Position numbers and translations under genes: made by a program. The notes beneath the pieces were generated by a model that was given only the letters and a program-made list of their open reading frames with translations, had not been told where the DNA came from and made no database searches. From Thermomicrobiales bacterium (lineage in GTDB: Bacteria; Chloroflexota; Chloroflexia; Thermomicrobiales; CFX8), in assembly GCA_037045155.1 (NCBI GenBank), contig JBAOIG010000005.1, forward strand, positions 1,054,001 through 1,118,000: DNA of 64,000 bases, in the 5' to 3' direction. Shown piece after piece: positions 33,450 to 41,999 of this stretch; the stretch's first letter is position 1, and each line of letters opens with the position of its first letter.

Positions 33450-34754
33450 ATGGCAGAGCATAATGGAAACGGGACGCACGAGCCGAAGCCGTGGGGGTTC
33501 AACACCCGCCAGGTGCACGCCGGCCAGCAGGTCGACCCGACGACGACCTCGCGAGCAGTGCCGATCTACCAGACTTCGTCGTTTGTCTTCCACGACGCCG
33601 ACCACGCTGCGCGACTGTTCGGGCTGCGGGAATTTGGCAACATCTACTCGCGGATTATGAACCCGACCAACGATGTCCTTGAGCAGCGTATCGCGTCGTT
33701 GGAGGGCGGAATCGGCGCGCTAGCGACTGGCTCCGGTCAGGCGGCCGAGGCAATTGCCATCTTTACCTTCCTCGAAGCTGGCGACGAAATCGTCTCGGCT
33801 GCCAGCCTCTACGGCGGCACCTACAACCTGTTCGCCGTGACACTGCCGCGACTCGGGATTGTGACGCGCTTCATCGACCCGACCAATCTCGATAACTTCC
33901 GCAATGCGATTAACGATCGCACCCGCGCGATCTATATCGAGACGATCGGCAACCCGAAGCTCGATGTCGTCCGTATCCGCGACGTGGCCGCAATCGCGCA
34001 CGAGGCCGGCCTGCCGCTGATCGTCGATAACACCTTCGCCTCGCCGTACCTCTGCCGACCGATTGAGCATGGCGCGGATATCGTCGTCCACTCGGCGACG
34101 AAGTGGATTGGCGGCCACGGCACGTCGATCGGCGGCGTGATCGTCGATTCGGGCAAGTTTGACTGGACCAATGGCAAGTTTCCGAAGATGGAAGACTATA
34201 TCGAGCGGTTTGGCGATCTTGCCTGGATCCTGCGCGCCCGGGTCGAACCGTACCGCGACCTCGGCCCTGCCCTCGCGCCGTTCAACGCGTTCCTCTTCCT
34301 CCAGGGACTCGAGACGCTGTCGCTGCGGATGGATCGCCACTGCGCCAACTCACAACAGGTTGCCGAGTGGCTCGAGGCCGATCCGCGTGTCAGCTGGGTA
34401 ACCTACCCGGGCCTGAAGAGCCACCCGGATCATCAGGTTGCGACGGAACAGCTCGAGAACGGCTACGGCGCAATGGTCGTCTTCGGTGTGAAGGGCGGTC
34501 GCGAGGCCGGCCGAACACTGATCAACAACGTCAAGCTCTTCTCGCTGCTGGCCAACGTCGGTGATGCCAAGTCACTGATCATCCATCCGGCAACGACCAC
34601 GCACGAGCAGTTGAACGAAGAGCAGCAGGCGGCGGCTGGAGTTGCGCCCGACCTCCTGCGGCTTTCAATCGGCATCGAGGATATCCAGGACATCATCGAC
34701 GATCTGGATTCCGCGCTCGACAAGGCGGTCGCGAAGAAGAAGGTCGCCGTCTAG
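33450..34754 (+). CDS. metY: O-acetylhomoserine sulfhydrylase (MetY)
   Basis: PLP enzyme of the Cys/Met metabolism family; it converts O-acetylhomoserine and sulfide to homocysteine in the cytoplasm. 434 residues, the usual MetY length. Key features: NTRQVHAGQQVDPTT, YSRIMNPTNDVLEQRIASLEGG, IVDNTFASPYLCRPIEHGADIVVHSATKWIGGHG with the PLP lysine, and SLLANVGDAKSLIIHPATTTHEQL. It lies 122 bp after metX in the same direction with GAGAGGGA upstream, and a strong terminator follows. Confidence 0.95.
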   Translation: MAEHNGNGTHEPKPWGFNTRQVHAGQQVDPTTTSRAVPIYQTSSFVFHDADHAARLFGLREFGNIYSRIMNPTNDVLEQRIASLEGGIGALATGSGQAAEAIAIFTFLEAGDEIVSAASLYGGTYNLFAVTLPRLGIVTRFIDPTNLDNFRNAINDRTRAIYIETIGNPKLDVVRIRDVAAIAHEAGLPLIVDNTFASPYLCRPIEHGADIVVHSATKWIGGHGTSIGGVIVDSGKFDWTNGKFPKMEDYIERFGDLAWILRARVEPYRDLGPALAPFNAFLFLQGLETLSLRMDRHCANSQQVAEWLEADPRVSWVTYPGLKSHPDHQVATEQLENGYGAMVVFGVKGGREAGRTLINNVKLFSLLANVGDAKSLIIHPATTTHEQLNEEQQAAAGVAPDLLRLSIGIEDIQDIIDDLDSALDKAVAKKKVAV

Positions 34755-34761
34755 GGCGGCT

Positions 34762-34823
34762 GGCCCCCACCTCCGTCCCCTCCCAGATTTGGGAACAGGG
34801 ACCGGAGGTGGGGGCCGTTTTTC
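34762..34823 (+). terminator. Rho-independent terminator of the metX-metY operon
   Basis: GGCCCCCACCTCCG (34762-34775) pairs perfectly with CGGAGGTGGGGGCC (34803-34816), with a nested TCCCAGATTTGGGA, then GTTTTTCC. It abuts the stop codon of the converging homoserine dehydrogenase gene. Confidence 0.92.
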
Positions 34824-35816
34824 CTACCCCAGCCGCGGGGTCGCGGCGCTGCCGGTCTTCACCGCCTCGACGATGTCGGACAGGATCGCGCTGGAGGTTG
34901 GGGACGGGCCGGCGCCCTGGCCATGGAGCAACACCGGGCCGACGCGGTTTCCGACGATTTCGATCGCGTTGTAGTTTCGCATCACTCGCGAAAACAGATC
35001 ATCACCCGGAACGAAGACGGGGCCGACCCGCAACGCTGTGGTATCGCCAAGCCGCTCGGCGCTGGCGATGAGACGAATCGTGCCACCCTGCGCCTTCGCC
35101 TCGGCAACCTGCTCGCTGGTGACGCCGGTGATTCCCGTCCGATCGATCTCGTCTGGCTGGACGTGGCGACCGAGCATCAGCGACGCAACGATTGCCAGCT
35201 TGTAGGCAGCGTCGAACCCCTCGACATCGGCGGTCGGATCCGGTTCGGCGTATCCAAGCCGCTGCGCTTCGGCCAGCATATCGGTGTAGCTGGCGCCCTC
35301 AGCGTCCATCGCCGACAGAATGAAGTTCGTCGTCCCGTTCACGATGCCGCGCACTCGTTCGATCCTGTTTGTTGCCATCACCTGCCGGAGAGCGGCAAAG
35401 AGTGGGATGCCACCGCCCACACACGCCTCGCAGAGGAATGCCGCGTCGCCGTCGCGGGCGGCCGAAAGGATGGCCGGAAGATTCTTCGAGACAGCTTCCT
35501 TGTTCGCGGTGACGACATGCTTCCCGGCCGACAGAGCGCGGATCATCAGGTCGGCGGCCGGCCGCTCACGCCCGAGAACTTCCACGACGACCTGAACCGA
35601 GGGATCGTCGATCAGCGCGTTGCCATCGTCGGTCACCAGTGCCGGATCGATCCGGGCGCGCTCCGCCTTGTGCGGTCCACGATCGAGCGCGCCGGCCAGC
35701 CGCAGCTTGATGCCACTCGTGGCGGCCAGGCTGGCCGCATCGTTGGCGATCGCGTCGGCCACCGCGCTTCCGATCGTCCCGAGCCCCAGTACCGCGACCC
35801 CGATCGTCTGCGACAC
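34824..35816 (-). CDS. hom: Homoserine dehydrogenase lacking an ACT domain
   Basis: NAD(P)-dependent reduction of aspartate semialdehyde to homoserine, the branch precursor of Met and Thr/Ile. 330 residues from a GTG at 35816 (AGAGG upstream at 7 nt). Nucleotide site VAVLGLGTIGSAVAD; catalytic region GIVNGTTNFILSAMDAEGASYTDMLAEAQRLGYAEPDPTADVEGFDAAYKLAI is diagnostic. The protein stops right after the catalytic domain, so the ACT regulatory domain found in most bacterial enzymes (total about 430) is absent. This suggests no threonine inhibition through ACT. Confidence 0.94.
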   Translation of the reverse strand: MSQTIGVAVLGLGTIGSAVADAIANDAASLAATSGIKLRLAGALDRGPHKAERARIDPALVTDDGNALIDDPSVQVVVEVLGRERPAADLMIRALSAGKHVVTANKEAVSKNLPAILSAARDGDAAFLCEACVGGGIPLFAALRQVMATNRIERVRGIVNGTTNFILSAMDAEGASYTDMLAEAQRLGYAEPDPTADVEGFDAAYKLAIVASLMLGRHVQPDEIDRTGITGVTSEQVAEAKAQGGTIRLIASAERLGDTTALRVGPVFVPGDDLFSRVMRNYNAIEIVGNRVGPVLLHGQGAGPSPTSSAILSDIVEAVKTGSAATPRLG

Positions 35817-35946
35817 GGCGCAACCTCTTTCGTGATGCCGGCCGCGATCTTGACGCGCGACCGTCTGGCTGTTATCGTCCACCCACACCGGTTGGCAGTT
35901 GCAGCCTACCGAACTCACGCCATCCATGACAACGGGAGCGACGCAA

Positions 35947-36027
35947 GTGATCTGGCCCTGCTGGATTATCAACGAGGAGACTATTACCGCGCACGCCGCA
36001 ACGGCGTTGCGCGGGGGAACCGGCTGA
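35947..36027 (+). CDS. Candidate leader peptide of the asd attenuator
   Basis: A 26-codon ORF from a GTG at 35947, with GGGAG at 35934-35938 and 8-nt spacing. It encodes MIWPCWIINEE followed by TITAHAATALRGGTG, with Ile-Ile and Thr-Ile-Thr runs plus two further Thr. An in-frame ATG at 35926 would add seven residues (MTTGATQ, three more Thr). The end overlaps a strong hairpin (35987-36014), and a terminator follows at 36058. The layout is that of amino-acid attenuators. It could also be a chance ORF. Confidence 0.4.
   Translation: MIWPCWIINEETITAHAATALRGGTG
35987..36014 (+). promoter_or_regulatory. Stable hairpin in the asd leader
   Basis: CCGCGCA plus CGCCG (35987-35998) pair with CGGCG plus TTGCGCGG (36002-36014) around a CAA loop with one bulged T. 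It overlaps the last codons of the candidate leader peptide. A small second hairpin, AACCG/CGGTT, lies at 36018-36032. Confidence 0.5.
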
Positions 36028-36057
36028 CGGTTTCAACAGCGCGATGACGTTCTGGCG

Positions 36058-36085
36058 GCAGGAGCGACGGCTCCTGCTTTTTGTT
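36058..36085 (+). terminator. Leader terminator upstream of asd
   Basis: GCAGGAGC (36058-36065) and GCTCCTGC (36070-36077) with a GACG loop, followed by TTTTTGTT. It lies 55 bp before the asd ATG, so transcription must read past it for asd expression. Confidence 0.85.
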
Positions 36086-36139
36086 GTTCGGGATCAGGTG
36101 ATGCTCCGCGCTGGAGCGCGACAGGGAGGGATTGGACCG

Positions 36140-37198
36140 ATGGCAGACAGGATCGATGTGGCGGTGCTCGGAGCGACCGGGAGTGTCGGTCAGCGTTATG
36201 TCGAGCTTCTGGCGAAGCATCCGCAGTTTCGGCTGGCCGAGCTATTCGGGAGTGAGCGTAGCGCCGGCCAACGCTATGCCGATGTTGCCGACTGGCGTAT
36301 CTCGGGCGCGCCGCCGGAAGAGGCGGTGAACAAGGTTGTCAAGCATCATGAGGAGCCGATCAATAGCCCGATTGTCTTCGCCTCGCTTCCTGGCGGGATT
36401 GCTCGCGAGGTCGAAACTCGGCTGGCCTCCGAGGGTAAAGCGGTGTTTTCGAATGCCCGGGACAACCGGATGGACCCGGATGTCCCGCTGATCATCCCTG
36501 AGGTGAATGCCGACCATGCGCGAGCGATCGACGTTCAACGCAAGCTGCGCGGCTGGGATCGTGGCTGTATCGTGACGAACCCGAACTGCTCCACGATTCA
36601 CCTTGTGCTGGCGCTCAAGCCGATCTGGGATGCATATGGCATTGAGCAGGCGATGGTGACCACGATGCAGGCGACCTCCGGCGCGGGGTATCCCGGCGTG
36701 CCGTCGCTCGACCTGATCGACAATGTCGTTCCCTACATCGGCGGCGAAGAAGAGAAGATCGAGTCGGAGAGCAAGAAGCTGCTCGGCGGCTGGATGGGCG
36801 ACGAATTCCAGTATGCCGACCTGCGAATGAGCGCCCAGTGCAATCGCGTGCCCGTCCGGCACGGCCACCTGGAGACGGTCAACCTCAAGCTGGGTCGCAA
36901 GGCTACGCCGGAGGAGGTTATCGAGACACTGCGGTCGTTCCGCGGCCGGCCACAAGAGCTCGGCCTTCACTCCGCGCCGGAGACTCCGATCATCGTCCGC
37001 GACCAGCCGGACCGTCCGCAGCCGGCGCTGGACCGCGATGTTGCCGCCGGGATGGCCTCGGTGGTTGGGCGTGTCCGCGAGTGTTCGCTGTTTGATATCA
37101 AGTTTGTCGTCCTCGGCCACAACACGATCCGGGGCGCGGCCGGCGCATCCATCCTCAATGCCGAGATGATGCTGGCCGACGGCTATCTGCGGGTCTGA
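36140..37198 (+). CDS. asd: Aspartate-semialdehyde dehydrogenase
   Basis: NADP-dependent reduction of aspartyl phosphate to aspartate semialdehyde, upstream of Lys, Met and Thr synthesis. 352 residues of the archaeal/fungal-like ASADH group. NADP motif VLGATGSVGQRYVELL; active-site cysteine in NPNCSTIHL; RVPVRHGHLETV contains the catalytic His. The ATG at 36140 follows GGGAGG. A leader with a possible attenuator precedes it, and homoserine dehydrogenase, the next enzyme in the path, is divergent next door. Confidence 0.95.
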   Translation: MADRIDVAVLGATGSVGQRYVELLAKHPQFRLAELFGSERSAGQRYADVADWRISGAPPEEAVNKVVKHHEEPINSPIVFASLPGGIAREVETRLASEGKAVFSNARDNRMDPDVPLIIPEVNADHARAIDVQRKLRGWDRGCIVTNPNCSTIHLVLALKPIWDAYGIEQAMVTTMQATSGAGYPGVPSLDLIDNVVPYIGGEEEKIESESKKLLGGWMGDEFQYADLRMSAQCNRVPVRHGHLETVNLKLGRKATPEEVIETLRSFRGRPQELGLHSAPETPIIVRDQPDRPQPALDRDVAAGMASVVGRVRECSLFDIKFVVLGHNTIRGAAGASILNAEMMLADGYLRV

Positions 37199-37276
37199 GC
37201 CGCGCCGGCCAGCGTTGGGATTTGTGCGTGGGTAGTCGGTCCGATAATCACGCACACCGCGTGGCCACCGAATAGA

Positions 37277-37312
37277 CGTGATGGCGCCGACAGTTCTGTC
37301 AGCGCCATCACG
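37277..37312. terminator. Bidirectional terminator between asd and the universal stress protein gene
   Basis: CGTGATGGCGC (37277-37287) pairs with GCGCCATCACG (37302-37312), and a nested GACAG/CTGTC closes the loop. It sits between two converging genes; there is no T-run. Confidence 0.65.
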
Positions 37313-37326
37313 GCTACGGGTCTGAA

Positions 37327-38235
37327 TTACCCGCGCGGGCGCACCAGCAGGAGAGGGTGCGTCGATTCGTGGAGCACCCTCTCGGCAACCGAGCCGAAGA
37401 AGAGACGCGATACGCCGCCCCGGCCATGCGTGGACATGAGGATCAGATCAGCTTTTTGCTCCGCGGCAGTTCTGAGGATCTCATCAGAGACCCGACCCTG
37501 ACGCACCTCCGACGTTACGGCTACGCCCTTTTCACTCAGCCGCCCGGTCACCACCCCCAGATAGTTCGTTGCTTCCTCTTGCATCGCCTCTGTGTATTCG
37601 GCGACGAGTCCGTAATCAAGAGGGATGTCCGGCCCGGGGATTCTGACGGCGAGAAACTCGATGACGCGCAACAGATGCACGGCAATCGACTGGCCGCCTG
37701 GAGCGATAGCGTCCAGCCCCCGATCGAGAGCATGCTCGGAGAACTCAGAACCGTCGAGCGGCACCAGCACTCGATCGAAGGATGGCGTCACGTCCGGCGT
37801 TTCGCGCTGCGAGCGGATCACGAGCACCGGGCAGCGTGCGTCGCGCACAATGCGGTTCGCGGCGCTTCCCATCACCACCCTGCTCGCGCCGGTCCTGCCA
37901 TGGCTCGTCATGACTATGAACGGGTCCTCAACGTCGCCAATTGCGCTAAGAACCTCGCTGGTGGGACTGCCGATACGGCTGACGATATCGATCTGGATAC
38001 CGTCGATCTTGCTGGCGACGTCCTTGAGGTAGGCCTTTCGCTCGGCCGCCCATTCGTCGAGCTCGTTTCCGACGGCCATCGCGCTGGCTGCGCTCCACGC
38101 GCCGAACTCGACCGGGATCTCAACGACTGAGATCAGTGTCAGCCGGGCGTTGATCCTGTGGCAAAGCGCTGTTGCCCAGGGGATGGCCTGCTCTGCACGG
38201 TCCGACCCGTCGAGCGGGACGATGACTGTTGTCAT
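37327..38235 (-). CDS. Tandem universal stress protein (two UspA domains)
   Basis: 302 residues from the ATG at 38235 (GGAGAGGAG upstream). Domain 1 begins MTTVIVPLDGSDRAEQAIPWA and ends with SHGRTGASRVVMGSAANRIVRDARCPVLVIR. Domain 2 begins FDRVLVPLDGSEFSEHALDRGLDAI and ends with STHGRGGVSRLFFGSVAERVLHESTHPLLLVR. Both carry the GxxGx9G(S) nucleotide-binding motif, so both probably bind ATP. Such proteins respond to starvation and other stress. A possible promoter (TTGCCT 38315-38320, TATCCG 38292-38297, minus strand) lies upstream. Confidence 0.93.
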   Translation of the reverse strand: MTTVIVPLDGSDRAEQAIPWATALCHRINARLTLISVVEIPVEFGAWSAASAMAVGNELDEWAAERKAYLKDVASKIDGIQIDIVSRIGSPTSEVLSAIGDVEDPFIVMTSHGRTGASRVVMGSAANRIVRDARCPVLVIRSQRETPDVTPSFDRVLVPLDGSEFSEHALDRGLDAIAPGGQSIAVHLLRVIEFLAVRIPGPDIPLDYGLVAEYTEAMQEEATNYLGVVTGRLSEKGVAVTSEVRQGRVSDEILRTAAEQKADLILMSTHGRGGVSRLFFGSVAERVLHESTHPLLLVRPRG

Positions 38236-38429
38236 CGATGAGGCTCCTCTCCTCCTGCGAAGGTCCGGCGCTGTTGCCGGTGGCAATGATACGGATACAC
38301 GGTTTCGCCGGGGAAGGCAATGGCTGGCCGGCATACTGCGCCTACCAGAATGCATGCCCGGCTCGTACACTTGGCAACCGGAGTCGCAACTTGCCGGCAC
38401 GTCGCCTGCCGGTCGTAAGGGCCAATTGA

Positions 38430-40196
38430 ATGCATCGAATCATCCTGACACGACGGTCGTTTCTGCGTGTTGTCGCTGCTACTGGCGCAACGTTGCTCGC
38501 AGCTTGCAGTGGCCCGGAGGAGAAGCCGGATGCGGCGCTCGGTCCGAATGCCGCGTCGCAGCCACAAGTGGGTGCGTCTACGCAGGTTGCGAAGCCGGGC
38601 CAGACGCCATCCGGAACCAAAGGCAGCGGCGTCGCGTCGCCGACTTCGGGCGGCGCGAGCGACGGCACAATGACTGTCCGCATTGACGGCGTCCCCGAAC
38701 CGTTGTTGACGCATGCGAGCTGGATGCGGGATCGATTCGTCGAGCATCTTGGCGCCGTTGCGGCTGCCGCATCTGACAGTCGCGCAGACCTGACGATCCG
38801 TATGGCCGAGCCCGGCGCTGTGGACGCGGGACTGCCGCGGCTAGTGACAGACTATGTTGCGGTCGTGTCTCGTCGGCTGGTGGTCCGGGGAATCACGAGC
38901 GAACAGCTTCGCGGGCTTTGGTCTGGCGAGATTACCGACTGGAGCGCGCTCGGTTCTCCAGTGTCGCAAAGGGTCGTGCGGGTGAAGGTGGCGGAATCCG
39001 CCGGCCCGTTCGCTGTGGCGCAAGCTGACCAGGCGGTGCCGAACCGCGACAACCTGGCGACCTTTATGGAGGATGAACCAGGCGTGCTGGCGATCATCCC
39101 GGCGGCGTGGGTCGATTTTCGATTCCGAACGTTGCGGCTCGATGACATCAGCTGGTTCCGGACGGGTGACGCGACCTGGCCGTTGCAGGTGACGATGGTG
39201 GCCGATGTCGATGACTCGCGCGAGACAGGCCTTGCCGCGCGGGCCGCGGAAGCCATCGCAACCGTGCCACTCCATCCGGCCGTGTCGATGACCTGGGCCG
39301 GCGACATCATCATGGGCCGTCACGTCCACGTCAGGATGGTCGAGCTTGGTGATTGGGCGGCGCCATTCCGCGCGATCGCCGACGAGCTGACCTGGGCGGA
39401 TGTGACGATCTCGAACCTGGAATGCTCGCTGTCAGATTCCTTCGAGACGCCGACGGACTGGTCAACATTTGAGTTCAAGACTGATACCCGCGCTGTTGCC
39501 GGACTGCAGCTCGCCGAGATCGACGTCCTCAACAGAGCGAACAATCACTCGTTCAACTTCGGCGTCGTCGGTATGGATGACACGACCGATGTCCTCGACA
39601 AGGCGGGAATCCTGCACTTTGGCATGGGCCACACCATCGAGGAATCGCGGAAGGCGGCGCTGGCCAAGGTCGGCGGCGTCACCTATGCGTTCCTTGGCTA
39701 CAACGGGATCAGCGATCAATGGGATGGCGCCGAGGCAAATAGCCCGGGCACGAACCCGCTGATTGACTGGCTCGTTGTCGAAGATATCAAGCGCGAGCTG
39801 GCCGCTGGCCACGTCGTCATCCCGTTCTTCCACTGGGGCACCGAGTATGTTTACGATCCGACCGAGGAACAGCGCGCCTTTGCGCAGCTGGCGATCGACA
39901 ACGGCGCGGCGATGGTCATGGGCTCTCACCCCCACTGGGTTCAGGCCGTCGAGACCTACAAAGACAAGTCGATCGTCTATTCGCTGGGGAACTTCGTCTT
40001 CGACCAGGAATGGTCGCTCGAGACCAAGCAGGGGATGATCGCCGATGTCTGGATGCGAGGTGACGCGGTGCTGGCGCTCGATCTCGTCCCGGTGTTGATC
40101 GAGGATTATCATCGGCCGCGGCGGATGAGCGATGACGAAGCCTGGCCCGTCCTCCAGCATGTCTGGGACGCGAGCGACCTTATTCGCCACGGCTGA
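38430..40196 (+). CDS. Lipoprotein fusing a PstS-like domain to a CapA-family domain
   Basis: 588 residues. The N-terminus has a twin-arginine motif (TRRSFLR) and lipobox (LLAAC), then a Gly/Ser/Pro linker. Residues about 80-285 resemble a phosphate-binding-type periplasmic domain (GITSEQLRGLWSGEITDWSALGSP). From about residue 287 the CapA metallophosphatase-like domain begins: MTWAGDIIMGRHV, ISNLECSL, VLNRANNHSFNFG, VVIPFFHWGTEYV, VMGSHPHWVQAVE, IVYSLGNFVFDQ. CapA proteins take part in polyglutamate or capsule formation. No capBC genes are nearby, so the role may differ. Confidence 0.85.
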   Translation: MHRIILTRRSFLRVVAATGATLLAACSGPEEKPDAALGPNAASQPQVGASTQVAKPGQTPSGTKGSGVASPTSGGASDGTMTVRIDGVPEPLLTHASWMRDRFVEHLGAVAAAASDSRADLTIRMAEPGAVDAGLPRLVTDYVAVVSRRLVVRGITSEQLRGLWSGEITDWSALGSPVSQRVVRVKVAESAGPFAVAQADQAVPNRDNLATFMEDEPGVLAIIPAAWVDFRFRTLRLDDISWFRTGDATWPLQVTMVADVDDSRETGLAARAAEAIATVPLHPAVSMTWAGDIIMGRHVHVRMVELGDWAAPFRAIADELTWADVTISNLECSLSDSFETPTDWSTFEFKTDTRAVAGLQLAEIDVLNRANNHSFNFGVVGMDDTTDVLDKAGILHFGMGHTIEESRKAALAKVGGVTYAFLGYNGISDQWDGAEANSPGTNPLIDWLVVEDIKRELAAGHVVIPFFHWGTEYVYDPTEEQRAFAQLAIDNGAAMVMGSHPHWVQAVETYKDKSIVYSLGNFVFDQEWSLETKQGMIADVWMRGDAVLALDLVPVLIEDYHRPRRMSDDEAWPVLQHVWDASDLIRHG

Positions 40197-40244
40197 TCGG
40201 CGCGGCTGGTGGAGAACCCACGCCCAGGAGAGCGATAGAGTGCG

Positions 40245-40253
40245 TGCTATACT
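40245..40253 (+). promoter_or_regulatory. Extended -10 promoter candidate for the ferredoxin gene
   Basis: TGC followed directly by TATACT (40245-40253), an extended -10 motif; no convincing -35. About 80 nt before the ferredoxin ATG. Confidence 0.4.
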
Positions 40254-40339
40254 GCCAGCAACGTGCGCATCATCTGGCGCGTCCACAGGAATGGCGTGCC
40301 TGTGTATAGATCGAACCCCACTGAGAAAGGTACCGCGCG

Positions 40340-40585
40340 ATGACCTATGTGATCGCCGAGCCATGCATTGACGTGAAGGACGCCTCCTGCGTCGAGGTCT
40401 GCCCCGTCGACTGCATCCACTCGGACGACAATTCGAACCAGTATTTCATCAATCCCGACGAGTGCATCGACTGTGGCGTCTGCGCCGAGGTCTGCCCCGT
40501 CGAGGCGATCTTCTTCGAGGATGATCTGCCCGAGCAGTGGGCCAGCTTCCTCAGCCTGAACCGTCAGTACTTCGACAATCGGTAG
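40340..40585 (+). CDS. Two-cluster ferredoxin (FdxA-like)
   Basis: 81 residues. The first site is CIDVKDASCVEVCPVDCIH, with a longer spacing between the first cysteines than a plain [4Fe-4S] motif, as in 7Fe ferredoxins ([3Fe-4S] plus [4Fe-4S]). The second is CIDCGVCAEVCPVEAI. The C-terminal tail EDDLPEQWASFLSLNRQYF is typical of FdxA. A soluble low-potential electron carrier whose partner is not encoded nearby. AAAGGT precedes the ATG. Confidence 0.94.
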   Translation: MTYVIAEPCIDVKDASCVEVCPVDCIHSDDNSNQYFINPDECIDCGVCAEVCPVEAIFFEDDLPEQWASFLSLNRQYFDNR

Positions 40586-40597
40586 CCGCCGATACGG

Positions 40598-40636
40598 CAA
40601 CGCAACATCCCCGGCCTTGCCGGGGATGTTGCGTTG
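40598..40636 (+). terminator. Strong terminator hairpin after the ferredoxin gene
   Basis: Arms 40598-40614 and 40620-40636 are perfectly complementary over 17 bp around a 5-nt loop (CCTTG). No T-run follows, but a stem of this strength between converging genes probably stops transcription or protects message ends. Confidence 0.75.
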
Positions 40637-40726
40637 TGCGCCTCTCTCACTGGATCCAGGAGGCCATATTCAGCGACGGTGAATCGCTGAACATGGCCTC
40701 GGTTGGTGACAGGGAGCGCCGCATGC

Positions 40727-41938
40727 TTATGATCCGAGCGAATACACCCGGAAGCTGCGGATCATCACCTGGATGTTGCCATCCAGGTAGAGGCCGGCGC
40801 CGCCGGCTGCCGAGAATTGGCTGTTCTGCGTCTCGCCAGCGAACTTGCCATCGATGAACAGGCGGATGTTGTCGCCCTTGACCTCAAGGCGATAGGTATG
40901 CGCCGTCGTGTCGAGCGGGCGATAGCCGCTCTTCAGTGTCGAGCGACTGTCCTGGCTGACAGCGTCGATGCGCCACTCGTGCGCGCAGGCGTTGCCAGCG
41001 TAGCCGGAAGACTTCGGCGGAGTTGAGTCTTTCGTCTGCGTGGCGCGCACAAACACTCCAGCGAGCTCGTTGCAGCCATGGCTTCCGATGATGGCGATCT
41101 GCGCCTCGACTGCGTAGTCCGGGCTGGTTGGCGTGAACGGGGATAGTAACGGGCCGGCGAGGGCGCCATCGGCGACCAGCGCACTGCCGTTGACTTCCCA
41201 TCCTTCGCCGAGCTTCCAATCGCCTGCGCCACCCGACCAGTTGGCCGAATACACTAGCGCGCCTGGAACTGGCGTCGGCACGGTTGGCGGCTCGGTAGCG
41301 GTCGGTTCCGGCTTCGGCGTTGGAGTCGGTGGCTCCGGCTTTGGTGTCAACGTCGGCTCGGGCTTCGGTGTCGGCGTATATGTTGCCGTGGGTTGCGGCT
41401 TCGGCGTTGGTGTGTACGTTGGAGCCGGCGTATATGTTGCAGTTGGTTTCGGCGTCTCGGTGGCCGTCGGGCTTGGCTCTGGCGTCTTCGTCGGCTCGAC
41501 AGGGGTAGCAGTTGCGGTTTCCGCGACTGCTGTCTCCGTCGCTACTTTCTCCGCCGTCTCCGTCGCCACAACCTTGGGAGCCACGATCGTCTTGGTTGCC
41601 TCGGCGACATGATCTTCGTCGTCATCATCGTCATCACGGGAGATGAAGAACACACCAATGAGCACGATAAAGACCAGGAAAGCGATGAGCCCGCCGATGA
41701 CCCAACGCTGATACGTCTGTCTGTCCGATGATTCGGGCGGCTCGCCGCCGCCCGGTGGCTCGATCGGAGGCTCTCCCCCCGGCGGCGGCGGTGTGTTGGG
41801 AGGCACTATTGGGAGCGCGGTTGTCGGCTGATCTGGCGCGATGTCGCCGCCAGCGCCATGCATATCGCCGGCCTCGTCTGGCGCGGACGAGGCCGACGGG
41901 GTCTCGTCGTTAGTTGGTGGTCGTTGTTCGTCAGTCAT
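40727..41938 (-). CDS. Membrane-anchored protein with Pro/Thr linker and LamG-like domain
   Basis: 403 residues from the ATG at 41938 (GGAGG upstream). A Pro-rich cytoplasmic N-terminus (about 85 residues) is followed by one membrane helix (WVIGGLIAFLVFIVLIGVFF), an Asp-rich patch, about 115 residues of PTATYTPTPKPEPT-type repeats spanning the cell wall, and a C-terminal beta-sandwich (WSGGAGDWKLGEGWEVNG to VMIRSFRVYSLG). That last part resembles LamG/DUF1080 carbohydrate-binding folds. Likely a surface glycan-binding protein; no catalytic residues evident. Confidence 0.8.
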   Translation of the reverse strand: MTDEQRPPTNDETPSASSAPDEAGDMHGAGGDIAPDQPTTALPIVPPNTPPPPGGEPPIEPPGGGEPPESSDRQTYQRWVIGGLIAFLVFIVLIGVFFISRDDDDDDEDHVAEATKTIVAPKVVATETAEKVATETAVAETATATPVEPTKTPEPSPTATETPKPTATYTPAPTYTPTPKPQPTATYTPTPKPEPTLTPKPEPPTPTPKPEPTATEPPTVPTPVPGALVYSANWSGGAGDWKLGEGWEVNGSALVADGALAGPLLSPFTPTSPDYAVEAQIAIIGSHGCNELAGVFVRATQTKDSTPPKSSGYAGNACAHEWRIDAVSQDSRSTLKSGYRPLDTTAHTYRLEVKGDNIRLFIDGKFAGETQNSQFSAAGGAGLYLDGNIQVMIRSFRVYSLGS

Positions 41939-41999
41939 CTTGCCTCCTTCGGGTATTCCGTTCAGTCTTGCGGTTGCGCCGTATCCTGGCGCGTCGGTG

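Noticed and set aside
41280..41520. Dense short repeats that might suggest a CRISPR or satellite
   Set aside because: They encode the Thr/Pro/Lys linker (PTPTPKPEP units) of a surface protein and have no unique spacers.
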